DNA from: an uncultured Pelagibacteraceae bacterium
GTDB lineage: Bacteria; Pseudomonadota; Alphaproteobacteria; Pelagibacterales; Pelagibacteraceae
DNA length: 64,000 nucleotides
NCBI GenBank assembly: GCA_902554765.1
Contig: CACDPY010000002.1
Location: 62,001 to 126,000 of the forward strand
Reading direction: 5' to 3'
Shown: positions 52,023 through 60,757 of the stretch, in pieces
Numbering within the stretch: the first letter of the stretch is position 1
How the letters are laid out: each line of letters begins with the position of its first letter
The notes under the pieces: model-generated
The model's input: only the letters and a program-made list of their open reading frames with translations
What the model was told of the DNA's origin: nothing
The model's database searches: none
Made by a program: the position numbers and the translations under genes

Positions 52023-52586
52023 GTGAATAGAATATTTTTATTAGTCATTTTTCTTTTTTCTTTAAACAAAATTGCTATTGCAAAAGATAATAATTTTTCA
52101 CCTGACAATCTCTTTCATATAGATCAAATGAATTCTCATAATAAAGATTTTGCTTTGTATTTTAAAGGTAGAGAAAATTCTATTTTAGCAAGAGGAGAGA
52201 CAGAAAATTACATTAATGACTATCCAAAAGATCTTTATATTTATGATTATAAAACTAAAACCTCATCTCCTTTAATATCCTACGATTGGTTTCCATCTCA
52301 TGCAAAGTACTACCTTGAACAATACGATTTCCCAGTATTCCCAGACGATTTTGCATATTATCTATTAAAAGATAACAAAACTCTAGTTATGATTAGTGCA
52401 GTAAAAAGCTTAAACGCTAATTTTAAATTTGATATTATAGAAAAAAAATTAGAATTATACCCAACCACTGGAAAATTTGATTTTATTATTTCTTCTTTTG
52501 CTAAAAATTGTGGTCATTTTGAATTTAAAGATAATTACAAATGTAGTTATTATAAACCTCTAATATCAAGTAATTTAATTAACTAA
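52023..52586 (+). CDS. Exported protein of unknown function
   Basis: The start is GTG (52023); it gives a good signal peptide, IFLLVIFLFSLNKIAIAKD. The mature part of about 165 residues is rich in Tyr/Phe/Asp and has YDWFPSHAKYYLEQYDFPVFP and two Cys near the end that could form a disulfide. I recognise no family. It is convergent with ftsY and shares eight bases with it. Its location after the hydrolase gene says little about its role. Confidence 0.65.
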   Translation: MNRIFLLVIFLFSLNKIAIAKDNNFSPDNLFHIDQMNSHNKDFALYFKGRENSILARGETENYINDYPKDLYIYDYKTKTSSPLISYDWFPSHAKYYLEQYDFPVFPDDFAYYLLKDNKTLVMISAVKSLNANFKFDIIEKKLELYPTTGKFDFIISSFAKNCGHFEFKDNYKCSYYKPLISSNLIN

Positions 52587-53496
52587 CTTGAGTAAAAGCT
52601 TCTGCAAATTTTTCAGCTTCAAATATTTGTAAGTCATCTTCTTTCTCTCCTAAACCTAAAGCAATAATTGGAAGTTTATATTTTTTTGCTAATGCCAAAA
52701 GAATTCCACCTTTAGCAGTTCCATCTAATTTCGTCATGACAATTCCTGTTATTGGAATAATCTTGTTGAATTCCTCTACTTGATTTATAATATTTTGGCC
52801 GGAAGTTGCATCTAAAACTAAAATAACATCATGTGGTGCATCAGGATCTATTTTTTTTGTTACATTTGCAATCTTTTTATATTCCTCCATTAAATTTTTT
52901 TTATTTTGAAGTCTTCCAGCTGTATCGATTAAAACTTGATCAAAATTATTATTAATAGCTTCCTCAATCGCTTTATATGCAACAGAAGCAGGATCAGACC
53001 CTTGTGAAGATTTAGTTATTTGAACATTAATTTTATTAGCCCAATTTTCTAATTGTTCAATTGCTGCGGCTCGAAAAGTATCTGAAGCTGCAAACATAAC
53101 TTTATTACCATTACTTTTTAAAATTTTTCCAATTTTACCAATGCTTGTTGTTTTACCAACACCATTTACTCCAGAAATTAAAGTTGCATTAAGTTTTTCT
53201 TTTTTCAAAAAAAAAGTACTGTTCTCCAAGGGTTTCATTAATGAAACAATATATTCTTTTAAGATTAGATTAATTTCTGATGTTAAATCTTTATTAGGAT
53301 CTACTTTCTTAGTTGAAATTATTTCCTTTATTTCAGAAGCAGCTTCAATTCCAACATCTGATTGGATTAAAAATTCCTCAATTTTGTCTAAATTTTCATC
53401 ATCTATTTCTTCTTTTATAATTATTTCTTTAAGACCAGATGAAAAAGCCGAAGCACTTTTTTGAAAACCTTTTTTAAATTTATCAAATATTCCCAT
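52579..53496 (-). CDS. ftsY: FtsY, signal recognition particle receptor
   Basis: An NG-domain GTPase of 305 residues that docks SRP-ribosome complexes to the membrane. The four-helix N domain starts right at the N-terminus (DKFKKGFQKSASAFSSGL), with no long acidic A domain. The G domain has GVNGVGKTTSIGK (P-loop), DTFRAAAIEQL, LIDTAGRLQNK and TKLDGTAKGG. It lies downstream of dapF, and the partner Ffh is encoded about 1 kb away on the other strand. Confidence 0.96.
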   Translation of the reverse strand: MGIFDKFKKGFQKSASAFSSGLKEIIIKEEIDDENLDKIEEFLIQSDVGIEAASEIKEIISTKKVDPNKDLTSEINLILKEYIVSLMKPLENSTFFLKKEKLNATLISGVNGVGKTTSIGKIGKILKSNGNKVMFAASDTFRAAAIEQLENWANKINVQITKSSQGSDPASVAYKAIEEAINNNFDQVLIDTAGRLQNKKNLMEEYKKIANVTKKIDPDAPHDVILVLDATSGQNIINQVEEFNKIIPITGIVMTKLDGTAKGGILLALAKKYKLPIIALGLGEKEDDLQIFEAEKFAEAFTQVS

Positions 53497-54320
53497 TATA
53501 ATTTTATTGAGATTTTCTTTATACCTGAAACAGGACCTTTCATGTGAATAGAATTTTTTTCATCTATAAAAATTGATAATTTTCCAGTCTCAAATTCTAT
53601 ATCTGTATTTTTATTAGTAAGGTTATTTAACAAACCAGCGAATGCTGTAGCACATGCTGCAGTTCCACATGCTTTTGTTAACCCAGCACCTCTTTCCCAC
53701 ACTTTAACTTTAATTAAATTTTTATTCATAACTTTAGCAATTGTAACGTTACATTTTTCTGGAAATATTTTGTGATTTTCTATAAGTGGACCAATTTTGG
53801 CAATATCAAAATTTTCAATTTCATCCATAAAAAAAATAACATGAGGGTTTCCAACATTTACGGCAGTGCCACCATAATATTCGTTGTTATTAATATCATT
53901 AATTTTTATATTTAGATTGAGTGTATCAAATTCACTCGATAGAGGAATCTCATTCCATTTAGTTTTTGCTATCCCAATTTCAGTTGTAACTAGATTATTT
54001 TCTAATATTTCAGATTTTAAATTACCGGATGGAGTAGTTAAAATTATAGTTTTATTATCTTTTTCTCTTGAAATTAAATCAGCAACACATCTTGTGCCAT
54101 TACCACATGCACCAGATTCTCCACCATCAGAATTAAAAAATTTCAAACTAGCATTAGTTATTTTATCATTTTCAATTAATATTAATTGATCACATCCAAT
54201 AAAATTTCTATCGCAAATTTTTATTATTTGCTCTTTTGATAAGTCTGTAACTTTTTGTCTATTATCAATGATGACAAAGTCATTACCTAATCCATCCATT
54301 TTAAAAGCTTTTATGTCCAT
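53496..54320 (-). CDS. dapF: Diaminopimelate epimerase
   Basis: DapF converts LL- to meso-diaminopimelate for lysine and peptidoglycan. The two catalytic Cys are in GACGNGTRC (N-terminal half) and KACGTAACAT (C-terminal half), both in the usual context. The start DGLGNDFVIID is also diagnostic. It has 274 residues and overlaps the ftsY start by one base. It is the first gene of a dapF-ftsY pair. Confidence 0.96.
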   Translation of the reverse strand: MDIKAFKMDGLGNDFVIIDNRQKVTDLSKEQIIKICDRNFIGCDQLILIENDKITNASLKFFNSDGGESGACGNGTRCVADLISREKDNKTIILTTPSGNLKSEILENNLVTTEIGIAKTKWNEIPLSSEFDTLNLNIKINDINNNEYYGGTAVNVGNPHVIFFMDEIENFDIAKIGPLIENHKIFPEKCNVTIAKVMNKNLIKVKVWERGAGLTKACGTAACATAFAGLLNNLTNKNTDIEFETGKLSIFIDEKNSIHMKGPVSGIKKISIKL

Positions 54321-54342
54321 ATATAGTTATTTAACTTATTTA

Positions 54343-54369
54343 TTGACTTTTTTGAACCTCTATTATAGT
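54343..54369 (+). promoter_or_regulatory. Promoter candidate for the ffh leader RNA
   Basis: TTGACT at 54343-54348 and TATAGT at 54364-54369, 15 bases apart (short). The predicted start, near 54376, is at the base of the first stem of the structured region. Confidence 0.4.
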
Positions 54370-54373
54370 TTGT

Positions 54374-54462
54374 GGCACTTTCCGCAAAAACGTTAAATTT
54401 GCGGTGTCTTTGGAAACAAAGAGATCGACACTAGTCAGCGAGGGTTCGCCCACTAGTGCGAT
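54374..54462 (+). ncRNA. Candidate structured RNA in front of ffh
   Basis: Three hairpins are stacked between dapF and ffh. Stem 1: CCGCAAA (54382-54388)/TTTGCGG (54398-54404), perfect, with outer GGCA/TGTC. Stem 2: CTTTG/CAAAG (54408-54421) closed by a GAAA tetraloop. Stem 3: ATCG (54424-54427)/CGAT (54459-54462) and CACTAGT (54429-54435)/ACTAGTG (54452-54458), capped by GGG-TTCG-CCC (54442-54451), a UUCG tetraloop. I count about 48% G+C over roughly 100 bases in an otherwise AT-rich region. It lacks the conserved SRP RNA core, so it is not an obvious 4.5S RNA. I vaguely recall a Pelagibacter RNA family named after ffh; a covariance-model search would settle that. Confidence 0.65.
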
Positions 54463-54482
54463 TACTGCTGTGTGTAATAAAT

Positions 54483-55841
54483 ATGTTTGAAAATTTAACA
54501 AATAAATTCGAAGAAATTTTTTCTTCTTTAAAAAAATCTCCTTCACTTGATGAAAATCAGGTTGATGAAGGCTTGAGAGGTATTAGACAAGCTTTACTTG
54601 AAGCAGATGTCTCACTTGATGTAGCTAAAGAATTTATTGAAAAAGTTAAGCCAAAAGCTTTAGGACAAGAAATAATTAGATCCACATCACCGGGGGATAT
54701 GGTGGTTAAGATCGTTTATGATGAATTGGTTAGTCTACTCGGCGAAAAAAATAACGATGTAAATCTTAATGCAGTTCCACCGGTACCAATGATGTTGGTT
54801 GGACTACAAGGCTCTGGTAAAACGACTACAACAGCAAAACTTGCCAAGTATCTCGAGAATACGAAAAAAAAGAAAGTTATGATGGTTAGCTTAGATATTT
54901 ATAGGCCAGCCGCTCAAGAACAATTAAAATCGTTAGGAGAACAAAATAATATTTTAACACTTCCAATTATTGAAGGTCAACAACCGGCTGATATTTGTCA
55001 AAGAGCTATCAGTGCAGCAAATTTAAATGGTGCTGACATTATCTTATTTGATACTGCAGGTAGGACACAGATAGACCTACAAATGATGAGTGAAATTAAA
55101 CAAATTGAAAATACAATAAAACCTGCAGAAACATTTTTGGTTGCAGATTCTCTTACAGGACAAGTGGCTGCGTCTGTAGCAAAAGAATTTAAGAATACTG
55201 TCAATCTTTCAGGAATAATTTTAACTAGAGCGGATGGTGATGCTAGAGGTGGAGCAGCTGTAAGTATGAAATTCATTTCTCAAGTTCCAATTAAATTTTT
55301 AGGAGTAGGTGAAAAAATTGAAAATCTTGAAGTGTTTCATCCAGATAGAATTGCAAATAGAATTTTGGGAATGGGAGATATTGTGTCTCTTGTAGAAAAA
55401 GCAGCACAAGATTTAGGTGAAGAAAATATTAAAAAGGCTGAAGAGAATTTAAAAAAGGGACAATTTTCAATGCAAGATTATTTAACTCAATTACGACAAA
55501 TGAAAAAAATGGGTGGAATAGAAGGTGTGATGTCTTTTATGCCGGGTGTATCTAAGGTTAAGTCTCAAATGGATGCTGCAGGTATAGATGAAAGCATTAT
55601 TACAAAAAATGAAGCGATAATTTTGTCTATGACTAAAAAAGAGAGAGAGAACCCAAAAATAATTGACGGTTCTAGAAAAAAAAGAATTGCTAATGGTTCT
55701 GGAACAGATCCAGCCACTATCAATAAATTGCTAAAGCAATTTAAAATGATGTCTGAAATGATGAAAAAGATGTCCAAAGGAAATCTGAAAGGTATGACTG
55801 ATAAAGGAATACCACCAGAATTATTTAATCAACTAAAATAA
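54483..55841 (+). CDS. ffh: Ffh, signal recognition particle protein
   Basis: The SRP54 homolog of 452 residues: N domain (FENLTNKFEEIFSSL), G domain with GLQGSGKTTTTAKL, DIYRPAAQEQL, LFDTAGRTQID and TRADGDARGG, and a Met-rich M domain (MKKMGGIEGVMSFMPG, MMSEMMKKMSKGN) that binds signal sequences and SRP RNA. The ATG at 54483 follows the structured leader; earlier in-frame codons from 54456 would lie within its 3' stem and are less likely. ffh-rpsP-trmD-rplS is the common alphaproteobacterial order. Confidence 0.97.
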   Translation: MFENLTNKFEEIFSSLKKSPSLDENQVDEGLRGIRQALLEADVSLDVAKEFIEKVKPKALGQEIIRSTSPGDMVVKIVYDELVSLLGEKNNDVNLNAVPPVPMMLVGLQGSGKTTTTAKLAKYLENTKKKKVMMVSLDIYRPAAQEQLKSLGEQNNILTLPIIEGQQPADICQRAISAANLNGADIILFDTAGRTQIDLQMMSEIKQIENTIKPAETFLVADSLTGQVAASVAKEFKNTVNLSGIILTRADGDARGGAAVSMKFISQVPIKFLGVGEKIENLEVFHPDRIANRILGMGDIVSLVEKAAQDLGEENIKKAEENLKKGQFSMQDYLTQLRQMKKMGGIEGVMSFMPGVSKVKSQMDAAGIDESIITKNEAIILSMTKKERENPKIIDGSRKKRIANGSGTDPATINKLLKQFKMMSEMMKKMSKGNLKGMTDKGIPPELFNQLK

Positions 55842-55855
55842 AAAAAGGAGAGTAA

Positions 55856-56344
55856 ATGTTAAAGTTAAGGTTATCAAGAGGAGGAACAAAAAAAAGACCT
55901 GTATACAAGGTTGTTGTAGCAGATAGTCGTTTTGCAAGAGATGGAAGATTTATTGAAAAAGTAGGTTTTTTCAATCCATTACTTCCTAAAGAAAAAAAAG
56001 AAAGAATTGGACTTGAGGCTGAAAGAATTAAGTATTGGTTAGGCCAAGGTGCACAACCAACAACAAGAGTAGCAAGAATTTTAGGTGAAAATGAATTAAT
56101 GCCTATGCCTGCTAATGGAAACAATCCTCAAAAAGCAGTTCCAAAGAAAGATAGAAAAAAAGAGGGATCTGAAGAAGCTCCTAAAGCAGATGCAGCACCA
56201 GCAGCAGAAGCTAAAAAAGAAGAAGCTCCTAAAGCAGATGCAGCACCAGCAGCAGAAGCTAAAAAAGAAGAAGCTCCTAAAGCAGATGCAGCACCAGCAG
56301 CAGAAGCTAAAAAAGAAGAAGCTCCTAAAGAGGAAAAAAAATAA
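55856..56344 (+). CDS. rpsP: 30S ribosomal protein S16 with a repeat tail
   Basis: Residues 1 to about 85 are S16: [44 protein letters not shown]. The remaining residues are an extension with three identical 16-residue units ([16 protein letters not shown]) and a partial fourth, about doubling the usual length. The ribosome site AAGGAGAG is strong, as expected for a ribosomal gene. The tail should be disordered and exposed on the 30S subunit. L19 downstream has a related tail. Confidence 0.96.
   Translation: MLKLRLSRGGTKKRPVYKVVVADSRFARDGRFIEKVGFFNPLLPKEKKERIGLEAERIKYWLGQGAQPTTRVARILGENELMPMPANGNNPQKAVPKKDRKKEGSEEAPKADAAPAAEAKKEEAPKADAAPAAEAKKEEAPKADAAPAAEAKKEEAPKEEKK
56171..56330 (+). repeat. 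48-bp tandem repeats within rpsP
   Basis: Three perfect 48-base copies start at 56171, 56219 and 56267, and a 16-base partial copy starts at 56315. All are in frame, so copy-number change would add or remove 16 residues of the S16 tail. No variation between copies is seen at the DNA level, which suggests recent expansion or gene conversion. Confidence 0.95.
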
Positions 56345-56358
56345 TATAAATTTTGCCT

Positions 56359-57045
56359 ATGTTTCAAGCCCGAGTATTTACTCTTTATCCAGAAGTTTTT
56401 GCCGGACCTTTATCTAAAGGCCTTTACGGAAAGGCTTTGTCTAATAAATTGTGGGACTTAAGTGTAATAAACATAAGAGACGCAGCCACTGATAAACACA
56501 AAACAGTCGATGATACTCCTTACGGAGGAGGGACAGGAATGTTGTTAAAAGCTGATGTTTTAGCAAATGCACTTGATCAAAAAGTTAAAAAGGGAGAAAG
56601 GGTTTTTTATCTTTCGCCTAAGGGTAAAAAATTTGATCAGAAACTTGCTAAAGAACTTTCAAAAGAAAAATCTATTTCTTTAATATGTGGTCATTTTGAA
56701 GGAGTGGATGAAAGAGTTTTAACCACAAGGAACATTGAAGAAATAAGCATAGGCGATTATGTTCTGTCTGGAGGTGAAACAGCTGCATTTGTAGTACTTG
56801 ATAGTATTCTTAGACTTTTGCCTGGAGTTTTAGGTAATGATAAATCCTCACTTGATGAAACCTTTGAAAATGGTCTTTTAGAGTATCCTCAATATACAAA
56901 ACCTCAAATATGGGAGGAAAAATCAGTGCCAGATGTATTATTATCTGGAGATCATAGTAAAATTAAAGACTGGCGTTTATCTCAATCTGAGGCTATAACA
57001 CGCGACCGAAGACCAGATTTGTGGCAAAAATATAAGAAGAACTAA
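56359..57045 (+). CDS. trmD: TrmD, tRNA (guanine-N1)-methyltransferase
   Basis: TrmD methylates G37 of tRNAs with a G36 anticodon base, using SAM. The trefoil-knot SPOUT motifs are present: TLYPEVFAG at the start, [40 protein letters not shown]. The ATG at 56359 fits the family start; a TTG at 56353 would add two residues. It has 228 residues. It lies between rpsP and rplS as usual. Confidence 0.96.
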   Translation: MFQARVFTLYPEVFAGPLSKGLYGKALSNKLWDLSVINIRDAATDKHKTVDDTPYGGGTGMLLKADVLANALDQKVKKGERVFYLSPKGKKFDQKLAKELSKEKSISLICGHFEGVDERVLTTRNIEEISIGDYVLSGGETAAFVVLDSILRLLPGVLGNDKSSLDETFENGLLEYPQYTKPQIWEEKSVPDVLLSGDHSKIKDWRLSQSEAITRDRRPDLWQKYKKN

Positions 57046-57061
57046 TTTGATAAATACTAAA

Positions 57062-57610
57062 ATGAAAACTATAGAAGAAATAAACCAGCATAACGTTAAA
57101 AAAATTCTTTCAGAAAAGAAAATTCCTGATTTCTTTCCTGGCGATGTAGTTAAAGTTGGTGTCAGAATTACAGAGGGTAAAAAAGATAGGATTCAATATT
57201 TCGAAGGCGTGTGTATTGCTAAAAAAAGTAGAGATTTAAATTCATCTTTTACTGTCAGAAAGATATCTTTCGGGGAGGGTGTTGAAAGAACCTTTCCATT
57301 ATATGGAACATTAATTGATACAATTAAAGTAATTCGTTCAGGAAAAGTAAGAAGAGCAAAACTTTATTATTTAAGAGACAGAACTGGTAAATCAGCAAGG
57401 ATCGCAGAAAAAATTAGAAAAAAAATTGGAATTGATATAGATGTTAAACCCGAGGTTGTTACTGAAGAAAATTTAGCCCCAGTTAATAAAGAAAGTGAAA
57501 CTGAGGTGAAAGCAGAAAAAGTGCCTGCGAAAGAAGCTAAAAAGGAAGAGGCTCCTAAAGCTGAAATTAAGATAGAAAAAAAACTTGAAAATACACCAGA
57601 AAAAAAATAA
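57062..57610 (+). CDS. rplS: 50S ribosomal protein L19 with an extended tail
   Basis: L19 core: [41 protein letters not shown], and [20 protein letters not shown]. It sits at the 30S-50S interface. After the core (about residue 125) comes a tail of about 50 residues with Glu/Lys/Ala/Pro, including [12 protein letters not shown], which resembles the S16 tail unit. The ATG at 57062 is the usual family start; a TTG at 57047 is possible. It has 182 residues. Confidence 0.95.
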   Translation: MKTIEEINQHNVKKILSEKKIPDFFPGDVVKVGVRITEGKKDRIQYFEGVCIAKKSRDLNSSFTVRKISFGEGVERTFPLYGTLIDTIKVIRSGKVRRAKLYYLRDRTGKSARIAEKIRKKIGIDIDVKPEVVTEENLAPVNKESETEVKAEKVPAKEAKKEEAPKAEIKIEKKLENTPEKK

Positions 57611-57621
57611 TTTTTTTTTCA

Positions 57622-59025
57622 ATGCCTAATACTCTTTACGATAAAATTTGGAACGATCACTTAGTAGATCAACAAGATGATGGAACTGCTTTACTATTTG
57701 TTGACAGACATTTAGTTCATGAAGTTACTAGTCCCCAGGCTTTTGAGGGATTAAGAAATTCTAAACGTAAAGTGAGGCATCCTAGATTAACTCTTGCTGT
57801 TGCGGATCATAATGTCCCCACAACAGATAGGTCTAAGGGCATTTCAGATCGAGAGTCAAAAATACAAGTCGAAACTTTAGAAGCTAATTGTAAAGAATTC
57901 GGTGTTAAACTTTTCGGAATGGATGATAAAAGACAAGGCATTGTTCATGTTACTGGTCCTGAACAAGGCTTCACACAACCAGGTACAGTTATTGTTTGTG
58001 GAGATAGTCATACAGCTACTCATGGTGCATTCGGTGCTTTAGCATTTGGAATCGGAACTTCAGAAGTAGAACACGTTTTAGCAACACAAACATTGGTTCA
58101 AAAAAAAGCAAAAAATTTTAGAATAAATGTTGATGGTAAACTCCCATTAGGTGTTACATCTAAAGATGTAATTCTTCAAATTATTGGAAAAATTGGTACA
58201 GCAGGTGGAACTGGCTGTGTAATAGAGTACGCTGGTGACTTAATTAGATCATTGAGTGTTGAGCAAAGAATGACGATTTGCAATATGACAATTGAAGGTG
58301 GTGCTAGAGCAGGATTGATCGCTCCTGATGAAAAGATATTCAAATACTTAGAAGGTAGACCAATGTCACCTAAGGGAAAAGATTGGTATAAAGCTTTAGA
58401 ATATTGGAAAAATTTAAATTCTGATGAAGGTGCTAAATTTGACAAAGAAATTAATCTAAAGGCTGATGAAATTTTGCCTATGATAACTTGGGGTACGTCT
58501 CCTCAGGACGTGATTACAATTGATGAAAAAGTACCAAATCCACAAAATGAAAAAGATGAGGATAAAAAAAATTCTTTAGAGAGAGCACTTAATTATATGG
58601 GTTTAAAACCAAATATGGCAGCTAAAGATATTAAGATAGACAAAGTATTTATTGGAAGCTGCACGAATGGTAGAATAGAGGATTTAAGAGAGGCTGCAAA
58701 AATTTTAAAAGATAAAAAAATAGCTTCACACGTCCAAGCAATGGTTGTTCCAGGGTCGGGCTTAGTTAAAGAACAAGCAGAACAAGAGGGTTTAGATAAA
58801 ATTTTTGTAAATTCTGGTTTTGAATGGAGAGAACCAGGTTGCTCTATGTGTTTAGCAATGAATGCAGATAAATTAAAACCTGAAGAGAGATGTGCCTCTA
58901 CATCAAACAGAAATTTTGAGGGTAGACAAGGAAGAGGTGGAAGAACTCATTTAGTAAGCCCAGGCATGGCAGCCGCAGCAGCAATATCTGGAAACCTTGA
59001 CGATGTAAGAAAGTATCAAAATTAA
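57622..59025 (+). CDS. leuC: LeuC, isopropylmalate isomerase large subunit
   Basis: This aconitase-family subunit has 467 residues. The [4Fe-4S] ligands are in [11 protein letters not shown] and GCSMCLAMN, with other motifs [30 protein letters not shown] and [13 protein letters not shown]. With LeuD it converts 2- to 3-isopropylmalate in leucine synthesis. It leads the leuC-leuD-leuB run, 11 bases after rplS, and may be co-transcribed with the ribosomal genes. Confidence 0.97.
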   Translation: MPNTLYDKIWNDHLVDQQDDGTALLFVDRHLVHEVTSPQAFEGLRNSKRKVRHPRLTLAVADHNVPTTDRSKGISDRESKIQVETLEANCKEFGVKLFGMDDKRQGIVHVTGPEQGFTQPGTVIVCGDSHTATHGAFGALAFGIGTSEVEHVLATQTLVQKKAKNFRINVDGKLPLGVTSKDVILQIIGKIGTAGGTGCVIEYAGDLIRSLSVEQRMTICNMTIEGGARAGLIAPDEKIFKYLEGRPMSPKGKDWYKALEYWKNLNSDEGAKFDKEINLKADEILPMITWGTSPQDVITIDEKVPNPQNEKDEDKKNSLERALNYMGLKPNMAAKDIKIDKVFIGSCTNGRIEDLREAAKILKDKKIASHVQAMVVPGSGLVKEQAEQEGLDKIFVNSGFEWREPGCSMCLAMNADKLKPEERCASTSNRNFEGRQGRGGRTHLVSPGMAAAAAISGNLDDVRKYQN

Positions 59026-59026
59026 C

Positions 59027-59632
59027 ATGCAAAAATTTAATACATTAAAGAGTATACCAGCATATTTGCCGATAGTGAATATAGATACTGATATGATTAT
59101 TCCTAAACAATTTTTAAAAACAATTAAAAGAACAGGCTTAGGTAAAAATTTATTTTTTGAGATGAGGTATGATGATGAGGGAAATGAGATTGATAATTTT
59201 GTTTTAAATCAAAATCCTTTTAATAATTCAAAAATTTTAATTGCAGGTAAAAATTTTGGTTGTGGTTCGTCAAGAGAGCACGCTCCATGGGCATTATTAG
59301 ATTTCGGTATTACTTGTGTAATTAGTTCAAGTTTTGCAGATATTTTTTATAGTAACTGTTTTAAAAATGGAATTTTGCCCATTATTTTAGATGATAATAA
59401 AATTAAGGAGTTATCAGAATATGCAAAAAGAAAAGAGGAAATTTTTATAGATCTTAATGAAGAAAAGATCATTTACGGAAATAGTGAGACAAAATTTAAA
59501 GTAGATACATTTAAGAAGAAATGTTTATTAGAAGGGTTGGACGATATAGCACTATCTTTAAAAAAATCAGATAAAATAGAAAATTTTGAAAATAATTTAA
59601 AAGTAAAAAAACCATGGATATTTAATGATTAA
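59027..59632 (+). CDS. leuD: LeuD, isopropylmalate isomerase small subunit
   Basis: The swivelling domain of the isomerase, 201 residues. The signature [15 protein letters not shown] is complete, preceded by [16 protein letters not shown] and followed by [17 protein letters not shown]. It starts one base after leuC and overlaps leuB by eight bases. Confidence 0.97.
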   Translation: MQKFNTLKSIPAYLPIVNIDTDMIIPKQFLKTIKRTGLGKNLFFEMRYDDEGNEIDNFVLNQNPFNNSKILIAGKNFGCGSSREHAPWALLDFGITCVISSSFADIFYSNCFKNGILPIILDDNKIKELSEYAKRKEEIFIDLNEEKIIYGNSETKFKVDTFKKKCLLEGLDDIALSLKKSDKIENFENNLKVKKPWIFND

Positions 59633-60731
59633 AGTAAAAAAAAGAAAAATATTATTATTGCCTGGAGATGGAATCGGCCCAGAAGTTATTAGAGAAGTAA
59701 GAAAAATAATTAATTGGTTCAATGATAAAAAGTCTCTCGATTTTGAAATAGATGAAGATCTTGCTGGTGGCTGTTCTTATGACAAACATGGAATCCCTAT
59801 CACAGACGAGGTATTTTATAAAGCTTTAGAAAGTGCAGTAGTAATGCTTGGTGCGGTTGGTGGCCCAAAATGGGACGGTGTAGAATTTTCAAAAAAACCT
59901 GAGAGAGCCTTATTAAAATTAAGAAAAGAATTAAAGTTATTTGCTAATTTACGACCAGCAATATGTTTTGAACAATTAGTTGATGCATCAACATTAAAAC
60001 CAGAAATAGTTTCTGGTTTGGATTTAATGATCGTTAGAGAGTTGACAGGTGGAATATATTTTGGTGAACCGCGAGGTATTAAACCGATTGAAAATGGCGA
60101 AAGAAAAGGAATTAATACTCATACTTACACTAGCAGTGAAATAATTAGAGTTGCTAGAATTGCTTTCGATTTAGCTAAAAAGAGATCAAACAAAGTCACT
60201 TCATGTGAAAAATCAAATGTTATGGAAGCGGGACAACTTTGGAAAGAAGAAGTTCAAGCATTACATGATAAAGAATATATGGATGTTAAATTAAGTCATA
60301 TGCTTGCTGATAATTGTTCGATGCAGTTACTAAGAAACCCAAAACAATTTGACGTGATAGTAACTGATAATTTGTTTGGAGACATGTTATCAGATCAAGC
60401 TTCTATGCTGACTGGATCTTTGGGTTTATTACCATCAGCTTCTCTAGGGGCAAAAAATAAAGATGGTGAAATGAGAGCGATGTATGAACCTATACATGGA
60501 TCTGCTCCTGATATCGCTGGTAAAGGGATTGCCAATCCAATTGCTAGCATATTGAGTTTTGCTATGGCTTTAAGATATTCTTTGGATCTAGATAAGGAGG
60601 CTCAAGATCTAGAAAAAGCAGTGCAGGACGTTCTAAATGATGGATTAAGAACTAAAGACATTCTATCAGATGGAATGAAAGAAGTTTCTACTGCCCAAAT
60701 GGGTGATGCGATAATTTCAAAATTGCAATAA
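59625..60731 (+). CDS. leuB: LeuB, 3-isopropylmalate dehydrogenase
   Basis: A decarboxylating dehydrogenase of 368 residues. Motifs are [14 protein letters not shown], the Mg-binding [23 protein letters not shown] (substrate Arg) and [16 protein letters not shown] for NAD+ binding. It makes 2-oxoisocaproate from 3-isopropylmalate. The gene starts inside leuD. Confidence 0.97.
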   Translation: MIKVKKRKILLLPGDGIGPEVIREVRKIINWFNDKKSLDFEIDEDLAGGCSYDKHGIPITDEVFYKALESAVVMLGAVGGPKWDGVEFSKKPERALLKLRKELKLFANLRPAICFEQLVDASTLKPEIVSGLDLMIVRELTGGIYFGEPRGIKPIENGERKGINTHTYTSSEIIRVARIAFDLAKKRSNKVTSCEKSNVMEAGQLWKEEVQALHDKEYMDVKLSHMLADNCSMQLLRNPKQFDVIVTDNLFGDMLSDQASMLTGSLGLLPSASLGAKNKDGEMRAMYEPIHGSAPDIAGKGIANPIASILSFAMALRYSLDLDKEAQDLEKAVQDVLNDGLRTKDILSDGMKEVSTAQMGDAIISKLQ

Positions 60732-60757
60732 TCTATCAATTATTCTAAACTATTTTT

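Noticed and set aside
54374-54462. 4.5S/SRP RNA (ffs) upstream of ffh
   Set aside because: The conserved core with GGAAGGAAGCAG-type internal loop is absent on both strands, so I list it only as an unnamed structured RNA candidate.
56171-56330. CRISPR-like array
   Set aside because: The repeats are directly adjacent without spacers and are in frame within rpsP, so they are coding tandem repeats.
56128-56367. Minus-strand reading frame with Ala/Ser-rich repeats
   Set aside because: It is the antisense of the S16 tail repeats and has no ribosome site or family match.
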